This document shows positions 54,832-64,000 of a stretch of 64,000 bases of DNA, in pieces. A model generated the notes under the pieces. It saw only the letters and a program-made list of their open reading frames with translations. It was not told the origin of the DNA and ran no database searches. The position numbers were made by a program, and so were the translations under genes. Source of the DNA: Prochlorococcus sp. AG-442-M23 (GTDB taxonomy: Bacteria > Cyanobacteriota > Cyanobacteriia > PCC-6307 > Cyanobiaceae); the NCBI GenBank assembly GCA_003209655.1, contig QCPW01000001.1, positions 310,001-374,000 on the forward strand. The letters are read 5' to 3'. Each line of letters opens with the position of its first letter. Within the stretch, counting starts at the first letter, position 1.

Positions 54832-55548
54832 ATGGATGAAGTTATTAAATTAAGTAGGTCTACGGTTGAAAGATACCTTGAATGTCCTAGATGTTGCATT
54901 CTTGATAAAAAGTATAAAATAAAACCTCCATCATTACCATTTACTTTGAATATTGCTGTAGACAATTTGTGTAAAAATGAGTTTGATTATTATCGCAATA
55001 TTCAGGAACCTCATCCATTGTTTATTGAGCATAATATTGATGCTGTACCTTTTAAACATGAAGATATAGATATCTGGAGAAGTAATTTTAAAGGTATAAG
55101 ATATAAATGCCTAAAGCATAACTATGATTTTGGTGGTGCAGTGGATGATGTCTGGCAAAAAAAGAATGGAGAGCTTATTATCGTTGATGTGAAAGCAACC
55201 TCGAGAAATAATTTTGATTGGCACGAAACATTTAATAAATATGATTATGCAAAAGCATATAAAAGACAATTAGAGATGTATCAGTGGTTATTTAGAAAAA
55301 ATGGTTTCAAAGTTGCAGACGAAGCTTATCTTCTTTATTTCAATGGAAAAAAGAATGAAAAGTTTTTTAATAATCAGCTTAAATTTGATGTTCATTTCAT
55401 TAAGCTAGAATGTTCTTCATCATGGGTAGAAGACAAAGTTATTCAGACAGTAAACTTATTAAGATCTAATGATTTTCCTCTGCCATCTTTAAAATGTGAA
55501 TATTGTAATTATTTAAAAAAGCGTTGGCAGTTATCAAAAATTAAGTAA
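54832..55548 (+). CDS. PD-(D/E)XK nuclease, Cas4/RecB-like
   Basis: 238 residues. S-T-V-E-R-Y-L-E-C-P-R-C (N-terminal Cys), A-V-D-D-V-W near 103, L-I-I-V-D-V-K-A-T near 116 (D-x-K catalytic pair) and C-E-Y-C at the end. Four Cys suggest an iron-sulfur cluster like Cas4/AddB nucleases. No CRISPR or cas gene is nearby, so it is a stand-alone nuclease. It marks the outer part of the island or the first backbone gene; the border is not resolved. The 208 bases upstream hold no gene. Confidence 0.78.
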   Translation: MDEVIKLSRSTVERYLECPRCCILDKKYKIKPPSLPFTLNIAVDNLCKNEFDYYRNIQEPHPLFIEHNIDAVPFKHEDIDIWRSNFKGIRYKCLKHNYDFGGAVDDVWQKKNGELIIVDVKATSRNNFDWHETFNKYDYAKAYKRQLEMYQWLFRKNGFKVADEAYLLYFNGKKNEKFFNNQLKFDVHFIKLECSSSWVEDKVIQTVNLLRSNDFPLPSLKCEYCNYLKKRWQLSKIK

Positions 55549-55637
55549 TTACAATCAACAAATAATATTATTTTATATTTATGGAAAAATTTTTAAATAA
55601 AGATAATCTTTAAGTAGAGAATAAATTTAAGATTTTG

Positions 55638-56243
55638 GTGAAACCGAAAAGTTCTGATAATAAAATTAGTAATCATCTACAACAAGACGTTGTAAAAATA
55701 GCAGGCAAAACAATTTTTATTAATCCATTTTTGTATTGGAGAAGGTTTGATGAAAATACTAATAGATGGTTGAGAGAACCTGGGCAAATGTCAGAAGAGC
55801 AAATTCAAGCAAATAGAAATCGGTTTTATCCCGAAATTGACTGGTCAGATTTAAGTCAAGATCAAAAGCTAATAAAAGATGGGAGTGTAGAAATGTTTCT
55901 TAAGACTCTAGAGCTTATAAGCACCTTTCATCCTCAGCTTAACTCTGGACAATTATTAGAAGTTGAGAGAAAAATGGCCATTACAAAAAAGCTTCCTTTT
56001 GAAAAGTGGGTAAAAAAGTCTTTTGCTAAAAAAGCAAGAGCTGAAGAAAGTGAAAAAAGAAAATATCAAAGAGATAGATTCATTAGAAGTTGGAAGGAAT
56101 GGTTAATCCTTGAAAACACACAGCAAGCACTTCTACCTATAATTGTCGTTATATTTATCTCGGCATTTATTGGATGGTCTTCAGGGGTTTCAAAAAATAG
56201 CTGTAATCCATATTTTGAACAAAATTTAGATCAGTCAATTTAA
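55638..56243 (+). CDS. Conserved membrane-anchored protein
   Basis: About 201 residues, starting GTG at 55638 (TTG at 55635 is alternative). A soluble N-terminal part includes N-P-F-L-Y-W-R-R-F-D-E-N; the C-terminus has one hydrophobic helix (L-L-P-I-I-V-V-I-F-I-S-A-F-I-G-W) near 175-190. I do not recognise the family. It lies upstream of the PBP2 gene on the same strand and is probably chromosomal backbone. Confidence 0.65.
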   Translation: MKPKSSDNKISNHLQQDVVKIAGKTIFINPFLYWRRFDENTNRWLREPGQMSEEQIQANRNRFYPEIDWSDLSQDQKLIKDGSVEMFLKTLELISTFHPQLNSGQLLEVERKMAITKKLPFEKWVKKSFAKKARAEESEKRKYQRDRFIRSWKEWLILENTQQALLPIIVVIFISAFIGWSSGVSKNSCNPYFEQNLDQSI

Positions 56244-56354
56244 AACTTATATGAAATATAATTAGTTTTTAGAATTTATTATTATTTTGATAATTTCTAA
56301 TTTATTATTTAAGATAATAAAAAAGTTTGTTTTTAATTAAGTTATAGTTTTGTT

Positions 56355-56507
56355 ATGGATAATAATAAGCAAGAAAAAGATACCTCAAATCAAGACTTTG
56401 ATAAGGGGAGGCTTCCAAGTGATTATAAATTTTTGCTTGAAAAACTTAGAGTTATAAGCGAGATTGTTAGTATGTTAGAAAAAAAATTTTTAAAGAAAGA
56501 GATATAA
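56355..56507 (+). CDS. Small charged protein (50 aa) upstream of PBP2
   Basis: A 51-codon frame beginning M-D-N-N-K-Q-E-K-D and ending E-K-K-F-L-K-K-E-I, with a helix-forming middle (F-L-L-E-K-L-R-V-I-S-E-I-V). It stops five bases before the PBP2 start, so translation may be coupled. The lack of overlap with other genes and regular codon use support it; there is no homology evidence. Confidence 0.55.
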   Translation: MDNNKQEKDTSNQDFDKGRLPSDYKFLLEKLRVISEIVSMLEKKFLKKEI

Positions 56508-56512
56508 ATTTA

Positions 56513-58303
56513 TTGAAAAATAGTAACTTGAATAATAATTTCCAAAGATTAAATAAACAGCCTTTAGTTTTCTATTTAATTACTAGTTTTACTTTTTTAT
56601 TAATATTAATACGATTAATTTTTTTACAATTATTAAATCATGAAGCTTATAAAAAAATGTCTGATGAGAATAGAATTAGGCTAATTGCGACCCAGCCTAT
56701 TAGAGGAAGAATAATTGATAAAAATGGATTGGTTCTTGCAGATAGCCGTGTAAATTACTCTTTAATAATAAAGCCTCAATACGTTAATGAAACATTATGG
56801 AAGAATTACAAGAAAGTGATTTCGAAATTATTCAATATTTCATCCGATTATCTTGAAAAAAAATATTCTGATGGTTTAAAAAATTATAAATTTTCAATAA
56901 CTCTGATAGATGATTTAAAAGTTGATCAAATTATCAAATTTAAAGAAAATGAAAATACTTTAATTGGAATAGAGATTTCATCAAAATTGATTAGAAATTA
57001 TCCATATAAAAATCTCGCTTCACATGTGATTGGCTATACGCAACCCATTACAGATATAGAATATGAAGTTTTGTCTAAGAGGGGCTATAAATTAAATGAT
57101 CTCATAGGAAGAACTGGAATTGAGTATGTCTATGAAGATCATATTCGAGGGGAATGGGGAGGAGAAATGATTGAAGTAAACGCTTCTGGTACATTTACAA
57201 AATCTTTAGGAGTTAAACCATCAAAACAAGGAAAAGATGTTGAATTGACAATTGATTTGAATTTGCAATTAATCGCTGAAGAGGTTCTTAAAGATAAACA
57301 GGGAGGAGCCATAATAGTTATGGATCCTAGAGATGGTGCAATAAGAGCAATGGCTAGTAAACCAAATTTTGATTTGAATTTTTTTTCAAAAGATTTTAAA
57401 CCTCAAAAAGAATATGATGAATTATTTAATTCTCCTACTAAACCATTATTAAATAGAGCTTTAAATGCATATGATCCAGGTAGTATTTGGAAAATAGTTA
57501 CTGCAATCGCTGGGTTAGAAAGTGGAAAGTTTCCTTCTGAAACTTTATTAGAAACTAAACCTTGCATTACATATGGCAGTCAATGTTTTAGAGAACATAA
57601 TGATTTAGGTTTCGGAACAATAGGATATGAAGATGCTCTAAAAGTTTCTAGTAATACTTTTTTTTACCAGATTGGATATGGCGTAGGCGTAGATGAAATT
57701 TTCAATATTTCTAAGAAGCTAGGCTTTACTGCATTATCAGGGATCGAAATTTCTGAACAAGAAAATGAAGGTCTGGTAGCTAGTAGTCAATGGGCCGAGA
57801 AAGGTAGAGGATGGGGTGAGCCAGGAAGAACTCCTTGGGTTGAGGAAGACATTGCAAGTATGTCTATAGGTCAATTTGTTGTTCAGGTGACACCTATTCA
57901 AATAGCTCGTGCATATGCTGCGATTGCAAATGGTGGATATTTAGTGACACCCTATTTATCTAACATGGATAAAGAATCCCTATCAAATAAGAGGAAAATA
58001 AAAATTGATATTGATCCAAATAATCTTCAGTTAGTTAAAAATGGATTAAGAAAAGTAGTTGAATCTGGAACAGGAGTTTCAATTAATTATGGAGTGTCTA
58101 ATCTTCCTCCAGTTTCTGGTAAAACTGGTACTGCTGAAGATGGAGAGGGTGGTCCTGATCATGCATGGTTTGTCTGCTTTACTCCTTCAGAAAAAAGTGA
58201 GTTGCTCATAGTTGCTTTTGCACAAAATACACCAGGAGGAGGTGCTGTTCATGCTTTACCAATGGCTAGGGAAATTTTAAAAGTTTGGAATAAAAATAAA
58301 TAG
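56513..58303 (+). CDS. mrdA: Penicillin-binding protein 2 (elongation transpeptidase)
   Basis: 596 residues, TTG start. One N-terminal membrane helix (about 20-42), a dimerisation region with R-G-R-I-I-D-K-N-G near 63, and a transpeptidase domain with the three active-site motifs: S-I-W-K (Ser-x2-Lys), S-S-N and K-T-G-T. Works in the elongation complex with RodA and MreB to cross-link lateral wall. Confidence 0.94.
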   Translation: MKNSNLNNNFQRLNKQPLVFYLITSFTFLLILIRLIFLQLLNHEAYKKMSDENRIRLIATQPIRGRIIDKNGLVLADSRVNYSLIIKPQYVNETLWKNYKKVISKLFNISSDYLEKKYSDGLKNYKFSITLIDDLKVDQIIKFKENENTLIGIEISSKLIRNYPYKNLASHVIGYTQPITDIEYEVLSKRGYKLNDLIGRTGIEYVYEDHIRGEWGGEMIEVNASGTFTKSLGVKPSKQGKDVELTIDLNLQLIAEEVLKDKQGGAIIVMDPRDGAIRAMASKPNFDLNFFSKDFKPQKEYDELFNSPTKPLLNRALNAYDPGSIWKIVTAIAGLESGKFPSETLLETKPCITYGSQCFREHNDLGFGTIGYEDALKVSSNTFFYQIGYGVGVDEIFNISKKLGFTALSGIEISEQENEGLVASSQWAEKGRGWGEPGRTPWVEEDIASMSIGQFVVQVTPIQIARAYAAIANGGYLVTPYLSNMDKESLSNKRKIKIDIDPNNLQLVKNGLRKVVESGTGVSINYGVSNLPPVSGKTGTAEDGEGGPDHAWFVCFTPSEKSELLIVAFAQNTPGGGAVHALPMAREILKVWNKNK

Positions 58304-58341
58304 TTAAGTTATTATTTTTGAATTTTTTTGAAAAAAAAGTA

Positions 58342-58866
58342 TTATATTTTTAATTTTTTCATTTGCGATAATCTTTGAATGATGTCTTCAACTGTTTTCA
58401 TCTCTACTGGTTTACTAAATGATGAAAGCAGCTGCCTTCCTAATACTTGACTCCCTAAATGTACAAGTTGGATTCGTAATGAAGTTAATAATTCTAATCC
58501 AACTCCACCAGAAAAAGTTGCAATTGCAATTGGTTGACCATTAAATAAATTTCTAAAATCATCTCCTGAGACGGATAACCATGCAATCAAATTAGAGAGA
58601 ATTGGAGGTATTGAACCGTTGTATTCAGGTGCACATATAATCCATTTTTCAGTTGCAAAAAGCTTTTCTTTTATTTTACTAATCTCAACTGGGATATTTT
58701 CTTTGGTGTGGATTCGCGGATTGAATAAAGGAATATTAAAAGTAGTAAGATCCAAAATCTCAGAATTTATTTTAAGTTCAATACTTTTTGCTTGGAATTT
58801 TTGTGAAAGTTCTAAATTTTTTCCACAACTAGCAGAAATAATTATCAGATCCTTGGAATCAGTCAT
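58342..58866 (-). CDS. NADPH-dependent FMN reductase family protein
   Basis: 174 residues, flavodoxin-like fold: I-I-I-S-A-S-C-G-K-N near the start, W-I-I-C-A-P-E-Y-N-G-S-I-P near 76-88 (typical A-P-E-Y-N-G-S-x-P motif) and A-T-F-S-G-G-V-G. Starts 18 bases after the flv1 stop on the same strand, so it may supply reduced flavin or share regulation with flv1. Confidence 0.87.
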   Translation of the reverse strand: MTDSKDLIIISASCGKNLELSQKFQAKSIELKINSEILDLTTFNIPLFNPRIHTKENIPVEISKIKEKLFATEKWIICAPEYNGSIPPILSNLIAWLSVSGDDFRNLFNGQPIAIATFSGGVGLELLTSLRIQLVHLGSQVLGRQLLSSFSKPVEMKTVEDIIQRLSQMKKLKI

Positions 58867-58883
58867 ATATAAAAAAATTTATT

Positions 58884-60686
58884 TTAATAGTTCGCTCCAC
58901 TCTTTCGGTGATGAACAGCAGTCAGACTATCTGATTTTAATACATTACCGTGTAAAACTTCAGCATATATTACCCAGTGATCTCCGCATTCCATTCTTTC
59001 TTTTACGGAAGCATCTAACCATGCTAAAGACTCAGGAATAATTACTTGGTCATTAGGTGTTAATTCAATATCTATGCCTTCAAATCGATCCTCTCCTGGT
59101 GAAAAAGGTTTTGTAAATCTTTTTAATGGCTCTTTAAAATCTTTTTCGCCAAGAATATTTAATGCAAAAGAGTCACCTATTTGGAGTAGTGATTCTACTG
59201 ATCTATCTTTTGCTACAGCAATACTTAATCCTGGAGGAGAAAAACTTGCTTGGCTAACCCAAGATGCAAGCATGGCTCCTTTTATATTATTCTCATCTTT
59301 CCCTTTCGAGGCCGTTAGAACACAGAGTGAACCAAGGACTCTCCCTAGAGCTTGTAAAGTTGGATCAGTTTTACTTGATATCATTCCTGTATCAGATTTT
59401 CTAATTTTTTGTTTTGCTTTTTTTAAGATTTTTCTACCAAAATGAGTACCAATTTCTTCTAGCTCTTTAATCTTTGGTTTGTTAGGACTAAATTTTATTC
59501 TTATTGGATCAAAACTAAATTTAAAGCCGCCATCTTTTAATTTTGTTTCAAGCAAATCTATTGCTTCTCCGCTCCATCCAAAACTACCGAAAATTCCTAT
59601 TGGCTTATCTCTATTTCCCTCAGATAATAAAGTACCCAGAGCACTGACTATTGGAGTAGGTGCGTGCCCACCTAAAGTGGGAGATCCTATTAGATAGCCA
59701 TCAGCATTTTTAATAGATTTTACAAGTTCATTATTCGGGGTAAATTCGCAATTTATACTTTCAACTTCTACTGAAGTTCTATTGATACCTTTTGCTAATG
59801 CATCCCCTATGGAGGCTGTATTGCCATATGCGCTGGCGTATATCAAGGTAATTTTAGGATTATTTGTCGAAAGATTCTCTCCCCATCTAATGTAGTCATT
59901 TAAAAAGCTTTTTAAGCTATACTCTATTGCTGGTCCATGGAGTGGGGCGATACTTTTAATATCTAATTCAGAAATTTTTTCTGCAATTGTTACGATTTGA
60001 TTAGACATTGGCGCCATAAGACAATCATAAAAATGCTTTCTATCAGTTTCTGTACTTATTCGATTTTTCTCTGACCAGTCTTTACTTGCAATATGTGCAG
60101 AAAAAACTTTTTCACTCAAAAGGATTTCTTCACTACTTTCATAGACAATTAATCCACCAGGCCAGCGCGCAGTTGGAATAGGAATAAGTTCTAAAAAATT
60201 GTTTTTTAGTTCTAAACTAAATTCTTTCTTTATGACTTTGATTTCGGGCAATTGAACGTCAATAAAATTTGTTAAATATGGATTTTTTTGATTCCAAAGT
60301 TCGTTAATAAGTTTAAATCCAGGGTTTGAGCATGTGATAGTTAAGTTGCTAAATTTTGTACTGATAGTTTTAATAGTTTCGATAATTTTGGGATTTATAT
60401 GACCGGTAATGATGTTAATTTTGTTTAATTCAAATCGATCAAAAAAGGTAGATATTATTCTATTAATAGATTTCAAATATTTTTTTTCAGGAGGGTGAAT
60501 AATGAAAAGTTCTCTATTACTTTTAATTAGAAAAGTGTTGAAAGATGTTCCTTTTTCAAGATTAAATTCAAGCTCGAATCTTTCTTTATTTTGATCAAGA
60601 AATCTGATGCAAAAAAAATTATCAGTAATTTCAAATACTGAAAAGTTTTGATTTTCTAAAAGTAAATTCGTATTAATTTCTGACAT
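58884..60686 (-). CDS. flv1: Flavodiiron protein, Flv1-like (non-canonical diiron site)
   Basis: 600 residues: beta-lactamase-like domain, flavodoxin domain (Y-A-S-A-Y-G-N-T-A-S-I-G near 285), then a flavin-reductase domain. The canonical diiron ligands H-x-E-x-D-H are replaced by G-H-I-N-P-K, as in the Flv1 subtype, which acts as a heterodimer with Flv3 in O2 photoreduction. Pairs with the flv3-like gene at 62153-63928. Subtype is inferred from the ligand loss. Confidence 0.87.
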   Translation of the reverse strand: MSEINTNLLLENQNFSVFEITDNFFCIRFLDQNKERFELEFNLEKGTSFNTFLIKSNRELFIIHPPEKKYLKSINRIISTFFDRFELNKINIITGHINPKIIETIKTISTKFSNLTITCSNPGFKLINELWNQKNPYLTNFIDVQLPEIKVIKKEFSLELKNNFLELIPIPTARWPGGLIVYESSEEILLSEKVFSAHIASKDWSEKNRISTETDRKHFYDCLMAPMSNQIVTIAEKISELDIKSIAPLHGPAIEYSLKSFLNDYIRWGENLSTNNPKITLIYASAYGNTASIGDALAKGINRTSVEVESINCEFTPNNELVKSIKNADGYLIGSPTLGGHAPTPIVSALGTLLSEGNRDKPIGIFGSFGWSGEAIDLLETKLKDGGFKFSFDPIRIKFSPNKPKIKELEEIGTHFGRKILKKAKQKIRKSDTGMISSKTDPTLQALGRVLGSLCVLTASKGKDENNIKGAMLASWVSQASFSPPGLSIAVAKDRSVESLLQIGDSFALNILGEKDFKEPLKRFTKPFSPGEDRFEGIDIELTPNDQVIIPESLAWLDASVKERMECGDHWVIYAEVLHGNVLKSDSLTAVHHRKSGANY

Positions 60687-61154
60687 TTTGTGAGATTTAT
60701 TTTTTAATAAGTAATAACAACTTATCTTTCTACCACTGCTGTGATAAACATTTTTAATTTGTTTTCAACTGACGACCTAAACATTTAACTGCCCTATTGA
60801 ACTATTCTTTGTGCCTTCAATTATACCTATAGATACCAGTTTTCGTAAGCATTTTGGGTAGGTTTTTCACTTGGGGCGTGTGAATTAATGAATTAGGGAG
60901 GGAAATTAATTTTCTTTGCAGCTTTATTCAACTGTAAAATTGCTTGATTAACTCAAATAATTTCAAGACCACAGTATTCGCAAAAAACAAATTTTAAAGA
61001 AACTTTTGGAGATGGAAAATTACTTAATTAATTAAAAGATTTTAGGACAGCATAATTATTCTATTTGCATAAAAACTTATAGTGCTTGGTACTTAATGCG
61101 TTGCAAACTTATTAGTTTGAAAAGAAACTAATAAAAATTTTTAATTATTACTCT
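60687..61154. other. 468-base gene-free stretch between flv1 and the membrane-protein gene
   Basis: No ORF, tRNA or strong hairpin recognised. A locally G-rich segment around 60855-60905 stands out from the AT-rich background and could hold a small RNA or promoter elements for flv1, but nothing specific was identified. Confidence 0.35.
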
Positions 61155-61940
61155 TCAATTCTTTAAATTTATTTTAGTAAAATTTTTTGAGAATAACCAA
61201 ACACATGCAGAGGCAATTACGCTAATTTCTCCTATTTCTTCGATAAGCATAATTAAATGTTGAACGAAACTCTTGAGATATTCAGGTTCAACAGTAATCC
61301 ACCTATACCAATTAGCATTAATCAAATCAATGAATAATGCAAAGAAAGCCATCCCAAAAAAGAAATAAAAATTATATTTAATAAACTTTTGAATTTCAAT
61401 TTGATTATTTTGGAAACTAGATTTTGCTAATATTAAAATAATAAAAAAGACAATTAACCAGTAAGACCACTCAGCAAAATCCTTGACTCTAATAAAGTCA
61501 TTATTAAATAAATTATACTTTTGATATATTTCATTAATATAGAAACCTGCTATTGCATCATGAATTAAAAGCGCATCATCTAAAAACAAAAAAAAATATA
61601 TAAATGGAATGTAAATTAGTTGAAAATATTTCCTTCCAATTACCCATATTGCAGAAAGTATTGAGCACCAAAGCAGTAGTATGTACTGAAACAATTCAAA
61701 GTACCCACCGTCTTGTGCAGGAGAAAATAAAGCTGAAAATGTTGTAGTTTGTTTCGAGGGAAGATAAAAATTATCTCCAAATGTTGAATCTAAAGCAAAA
61801 GCCGCAATTAACACTACAATCGCACTTGAAATTAAATAAGAAAATAATTTAATTGGTAATGAAAGTTGTGAAAATTTGTGAGCTTGTTTGTTTATCCCTC
61901 GAATAATTTTTATGTACATTTGATTATCTGAGGTAATCAT
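61155..61940 (-). CDS. Multi-pass membrane protein of unknown function, between flv1 and flv3
   Basis: 261 residues with about six hydrophobic helices. Conserved-looking polar residues within helices, F-L-D-D-A-L-L-I-H-D near 119-128 and L-I-E-E-I-G-E near 237-243, suggest metal or catalytic sites in the membrane. I do not recognise the family. It separates genes usually adjacent in related genomes, so may be an insertion. The 212 bases upstream (61941-62152) hold nothing obvious. Confidence 0.6.
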   Translation of the reverse strand: MITSDNQMYIKIIRGINKQAHKFSQLSLPIKLFSYLISSAIVVLIAAFALDSTFGDNFYLPSKQTTTFSALFSPAQDGGYFELFQYILLLWCSILSAIWVIGRKYFQLIYIPFIYFFLFLDDALLIHDAIAGFYINEIYQKYNLFNNDFIRVKDFAEWSYWLIVFFIILILAKSSFQNNQIEIQKFIKYNFYFFFGMAFFALFIDLINANWYRWITVEPEYLKSFVQHLIMLIEEIGEISVIASACVWLFSKNFTKINLKN

Positions 61941-62152
61941 CTTGATTTAAATGCTGCCTGGTTACGCAGTCCCTGTTTATCTTATATGTGTTGAAAAGAA
62001 AAAAAGTGTTAATTTCTAACTTAAAATTTATTTGCATAAAAACATATCTAATATTACTTTTATAAACATACAATATTGGAAAGACATTCTCAAATGTGAG
62101 TTTTGTTTACTATTGTTATTATGACTGGTCTTTAGTAGTGTTTTTTTTAATA

Positions 62153-63928
62153 TTAATAGTGATTTGCAACTTTCCTATGATGAACAGCTGTTTTACAGGA
62201 TAAATCTGAAACATTTCCATTTTCAACTATACCGTAAATTATCCAATGATCTGGAGTCTCTAGTCGGGAGCTTACCTTACAATCTAAGAACGCAAGGGAA
62301 TCAGATAGTACTGGCCCACCATTTGCGATATTACTAACAATATCTACTTCAGCAAATCTATCTGCCCCTGGTGCAAATCTTTTTAGAAAATGTCTAAACA
62401 TTTTTTGATAGTTATCTTCTCGCAAGATATTTACTACAAAACCTTCTCCAACTTGCATATAAGATTCAATAGCTCTATCTTTTGCTACCGCAACCGTAAT
62501 ACCTGGTGGGTTAAAGCTTGCTTGACTAATCCAGCTAGCTACCATCGCACTTTGTCTAAATGTTGAACCTTCTCCTTGGCTAGCTGTTACGACATATAAG
62601 CCTCCACTAAGTCTTCCTAAAGCTTTGTCTAAATTTGAGTCAAGACTTTTCATTGAAGCAATATTTTTCTTTTTGTTAATTAATTGTCCTAAGTCAGTAC
62701 CAGCTTCTTCAAATTGTTGATAGATAATAGGATCTGGAATATTTTTAACTCTTAAAGGTGAAAAGGCTTCTCTTTGTCCTAATTCTCTTAATTTATTAGC
62801 TAGCGAATCTATCGGTTCATCATTTCCTCCAAACGCATCATAAATAGCCGTAAATTGTTTAGGTTTTAATGCTGCAAAGAGAGTGCCAAGAGACTCTTTT
62901 AATTCGTTGTCTGAATCAACAGGCCATGTTGGTATTACTACTGCTTTAGATTCAGATATTAAGCCTGTTAATTCTTGAGAATCTGAAGACCTTAAATCAA
63001 TTAATTGAACCTGTGCATCTGCCTTACTTATGCCATGAGCAATAGCCTGACTTAGTCGATCACAATATCCATAATCGCTTACATAGCAAACGGATACGAA
63101 TTCATTGCCTTTACTCTTATTATTACTCCATTCAAAATACTTTTCTTTCCAAAAATCGACTTGATTTTGGAGCAATGGGCCATGACCAACTGCTATAGTT
63201 TTAAGTCTAGGTAACTTATTTATACGTTTTAACGCTTGAAGAACGCTTCTTGAGTTAGGACCCATTAGGCAATCATAGTAAAAACGAAAATCATCATATA
63301 TTTCTTTCTGATCAGTATCAAAAAATTCTTCAGAGCAATAATGTAGGCCAAAAGCATCACATGTGTAGAGAACGTTAGTTGCGTGATCAAAAGAGAAAAT
63401 TGTATCTGGCCAATGCAAATTTGGAGCGCTTATGAATTCAATATTATGGTTTAAGCCACTATCTGGGTTGGTTCCAAGTTCTAAAAACTCTCCACTCTTA
63501 ACTTCAAGTCGTTTGAAAGGAACATGTATTTGGTCGTCTATAAATTTGAGTGCTAACTTGGAACCCACAACTGTGATTTCTTGATTTAATTTTAAAAGAT
63601 TACCTATTAATCCAGAGTGATCAGGTTCTGTATGACTTGTAATTAAATAGTCAATTTCTTGAGGGTTAATTTCTTTAATCAATTCTTCAAACCATATCTT
63701 CTCAAATTTTGCGTGACTAGTATCAATTATTGCCTTTTTTTGACCTTTAATAATAAAACTGTTGTAGGTAGTTCCATTCCGTAAACCAAATTCAATGTCA
63801 AATCTACTTCTATCCCAATCTAAGGATCTAATGGCACAAGAATCATCAGCAAACTTTTGAGTTTGAACTGACAACCTATTATCATTTTGTGCCAATTTTG
63901 AATTACTAGTTTGCGCAGAGGTTATCAT
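62153..63928 (-). CDS. flv3: Flavodiiron protein, Flv3-like
   Basis: 591 residues with the same three-domain order as the flv1 gene. The diiron motif S-H-T-E-P-D-H-S near 95-102 is canonical, as in Flv3. Flavodoxin domain Y-V-S-D-Y-G-Y-C near 280; the C-terminal flavin-reductase domain has A-S-W-I-S-Q-A-S-F-N-P-P-G. Reduces O2 to water using electrons from photosystem I. Start in-window, with 72 upstream bases to the edge. Confidence 0.9.
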   Translation of the reverse strand: MITSAQTSNSKLAQNDNRLSVQTQKFADDSCAIRSLDWDRSRFDIEFGLRNGTTYNSFIIKGQKKAIIDTSHAKFEKIWFEELIKEINPQEIDYLITSHTEPDHSGLIGNLLKLNQEITVVGSKLALKFIDDQIHVPFKRLEVKSGEFLELGTNPDSGLNHNIEFISAPNLHWPDTIFSFDHATNVLYTCDAFGLHYCSEEFFDTDQKEIYDDFRFYYDCLMGPNSRSVLQALKRINKLPRLKTIAVGHGPLLQNQVDFWKEKYFEWSNNKSKGNEFVSVCYVSDYGYCDRLSQAIAHGISKADAQVQLIDLRSSDSQELTGLISESKAVVIPTWPVDSDNELKESLGTLFAALKPKQFTAIYDAFGGNDEPIDSLANKLRELGQREAFSPLRVKNIPDPIIYQQFEEAGTDLGQLINKKKNIASMKSLDSNLDKALGRLSGGLYVVTASQGEGSTFRQSAMVASWISQASFNPPGITVAVAKDRAIESYMQVGEGFVVNILREDNYQKMFRHFLKRFAPGADRFAEVDIVSNIANGGPVLSDSLAFLDCKVSSRLETPDHWIIYGIVENGNVSDLSCKTAVHHRKVANHY

Positions 63929-64000
63929 AGAATGAGTCGCTTTATTAATTTACTTTAGTTATATAGAATATAAATCCGTGTGATTTTTTTTGTGGAATTA

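Overview
The window is strongly AT-rich, densely packed, and reads as the chromosome of a high-light-type marine Prochlorococcus. Reasons: the gene order thrC | dnaN - PRC-barrel protein - purL - purF - gyrA/parC-like - TPR - queG - DUF502 - nusB - ftsY - PP2C - argH - RNA-binding protein - dus - msrB - grpE - dnaJ - rsgA - ybaB - murBC - gap2 - thiL - cyclophilin - efp - accB - pdxA, the lumenal cyclophilin, and an Flv1/Flv3 pair are typical of picocyanobacteria. The organism call rests on remembered gene order and protein families, not on a database search.

Layout. 1-2.6 kb: end of an ABC1 kinase, a secreted DUF1400 protein and thrC. 2.6-2.97 kb: a gene-free stretch with DnaA-box-like sequences beside dnaN, the likely replication origin. 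3-39.3 kb: conserved housekeeping genes ending at guaA. 39.3-about 55 kb: a variable island beginning exactly at the guaA 3' end. 55.6-64 kb: conserved genes again (PBP2, FMN reductase, flv1, flv3) with one unrecognised membrane protein inserted.

The main discovery is in the island. The last codons of guaA (T-I-E-W-E-stop) recur downstream at 41117, 43462, 44314 and, decayed, at 46579 and perhaps 51978. These cores divide the island into tandem small elements of 0.85-2.35 kb. Each intact element has the same architecture: core; two adjacent 11-bp direct repeats 53-54 bp in; a second such pair 61 or 71 bp further; a 12-bp palindrome 35 bp after that; cargo; then one more 11-bp pair 94 or 86 bp before the next core. 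The 11-mers have the form GTTT plus seven bases, and the seven bases are specific to each element yet shared between its two ends (CCCTCAG, CACGTGG, GTTGCGA, TACGTGG). This looks like an integrase attP of roughly lambda size, but no recombinase is encoded in any element. I interpret the region as a stacked array of integrase-less elements using guaA as attB, moved in trans by different recombinases, with the newest next to guaA.

Cargo: element 1 has a predicted PD-(D/E)XK nuclease, a tiny acidic protein and an EEP-family enzyme; element 2 a restriction-modification pair; element 3 one small secreted protein; element 4 a TPR-sulfotransferase. The decayed part carries two more TPR proteins and a surface-glycan cassette (deacetylase, formyltransferase, LmbE/PIG-L, carbamoyltransferase). 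The themes are defence and cell-surface change, as expected of phage-driven accessory DNA. No tRNA, rRNA, CRISPR array or transposase was recognised.
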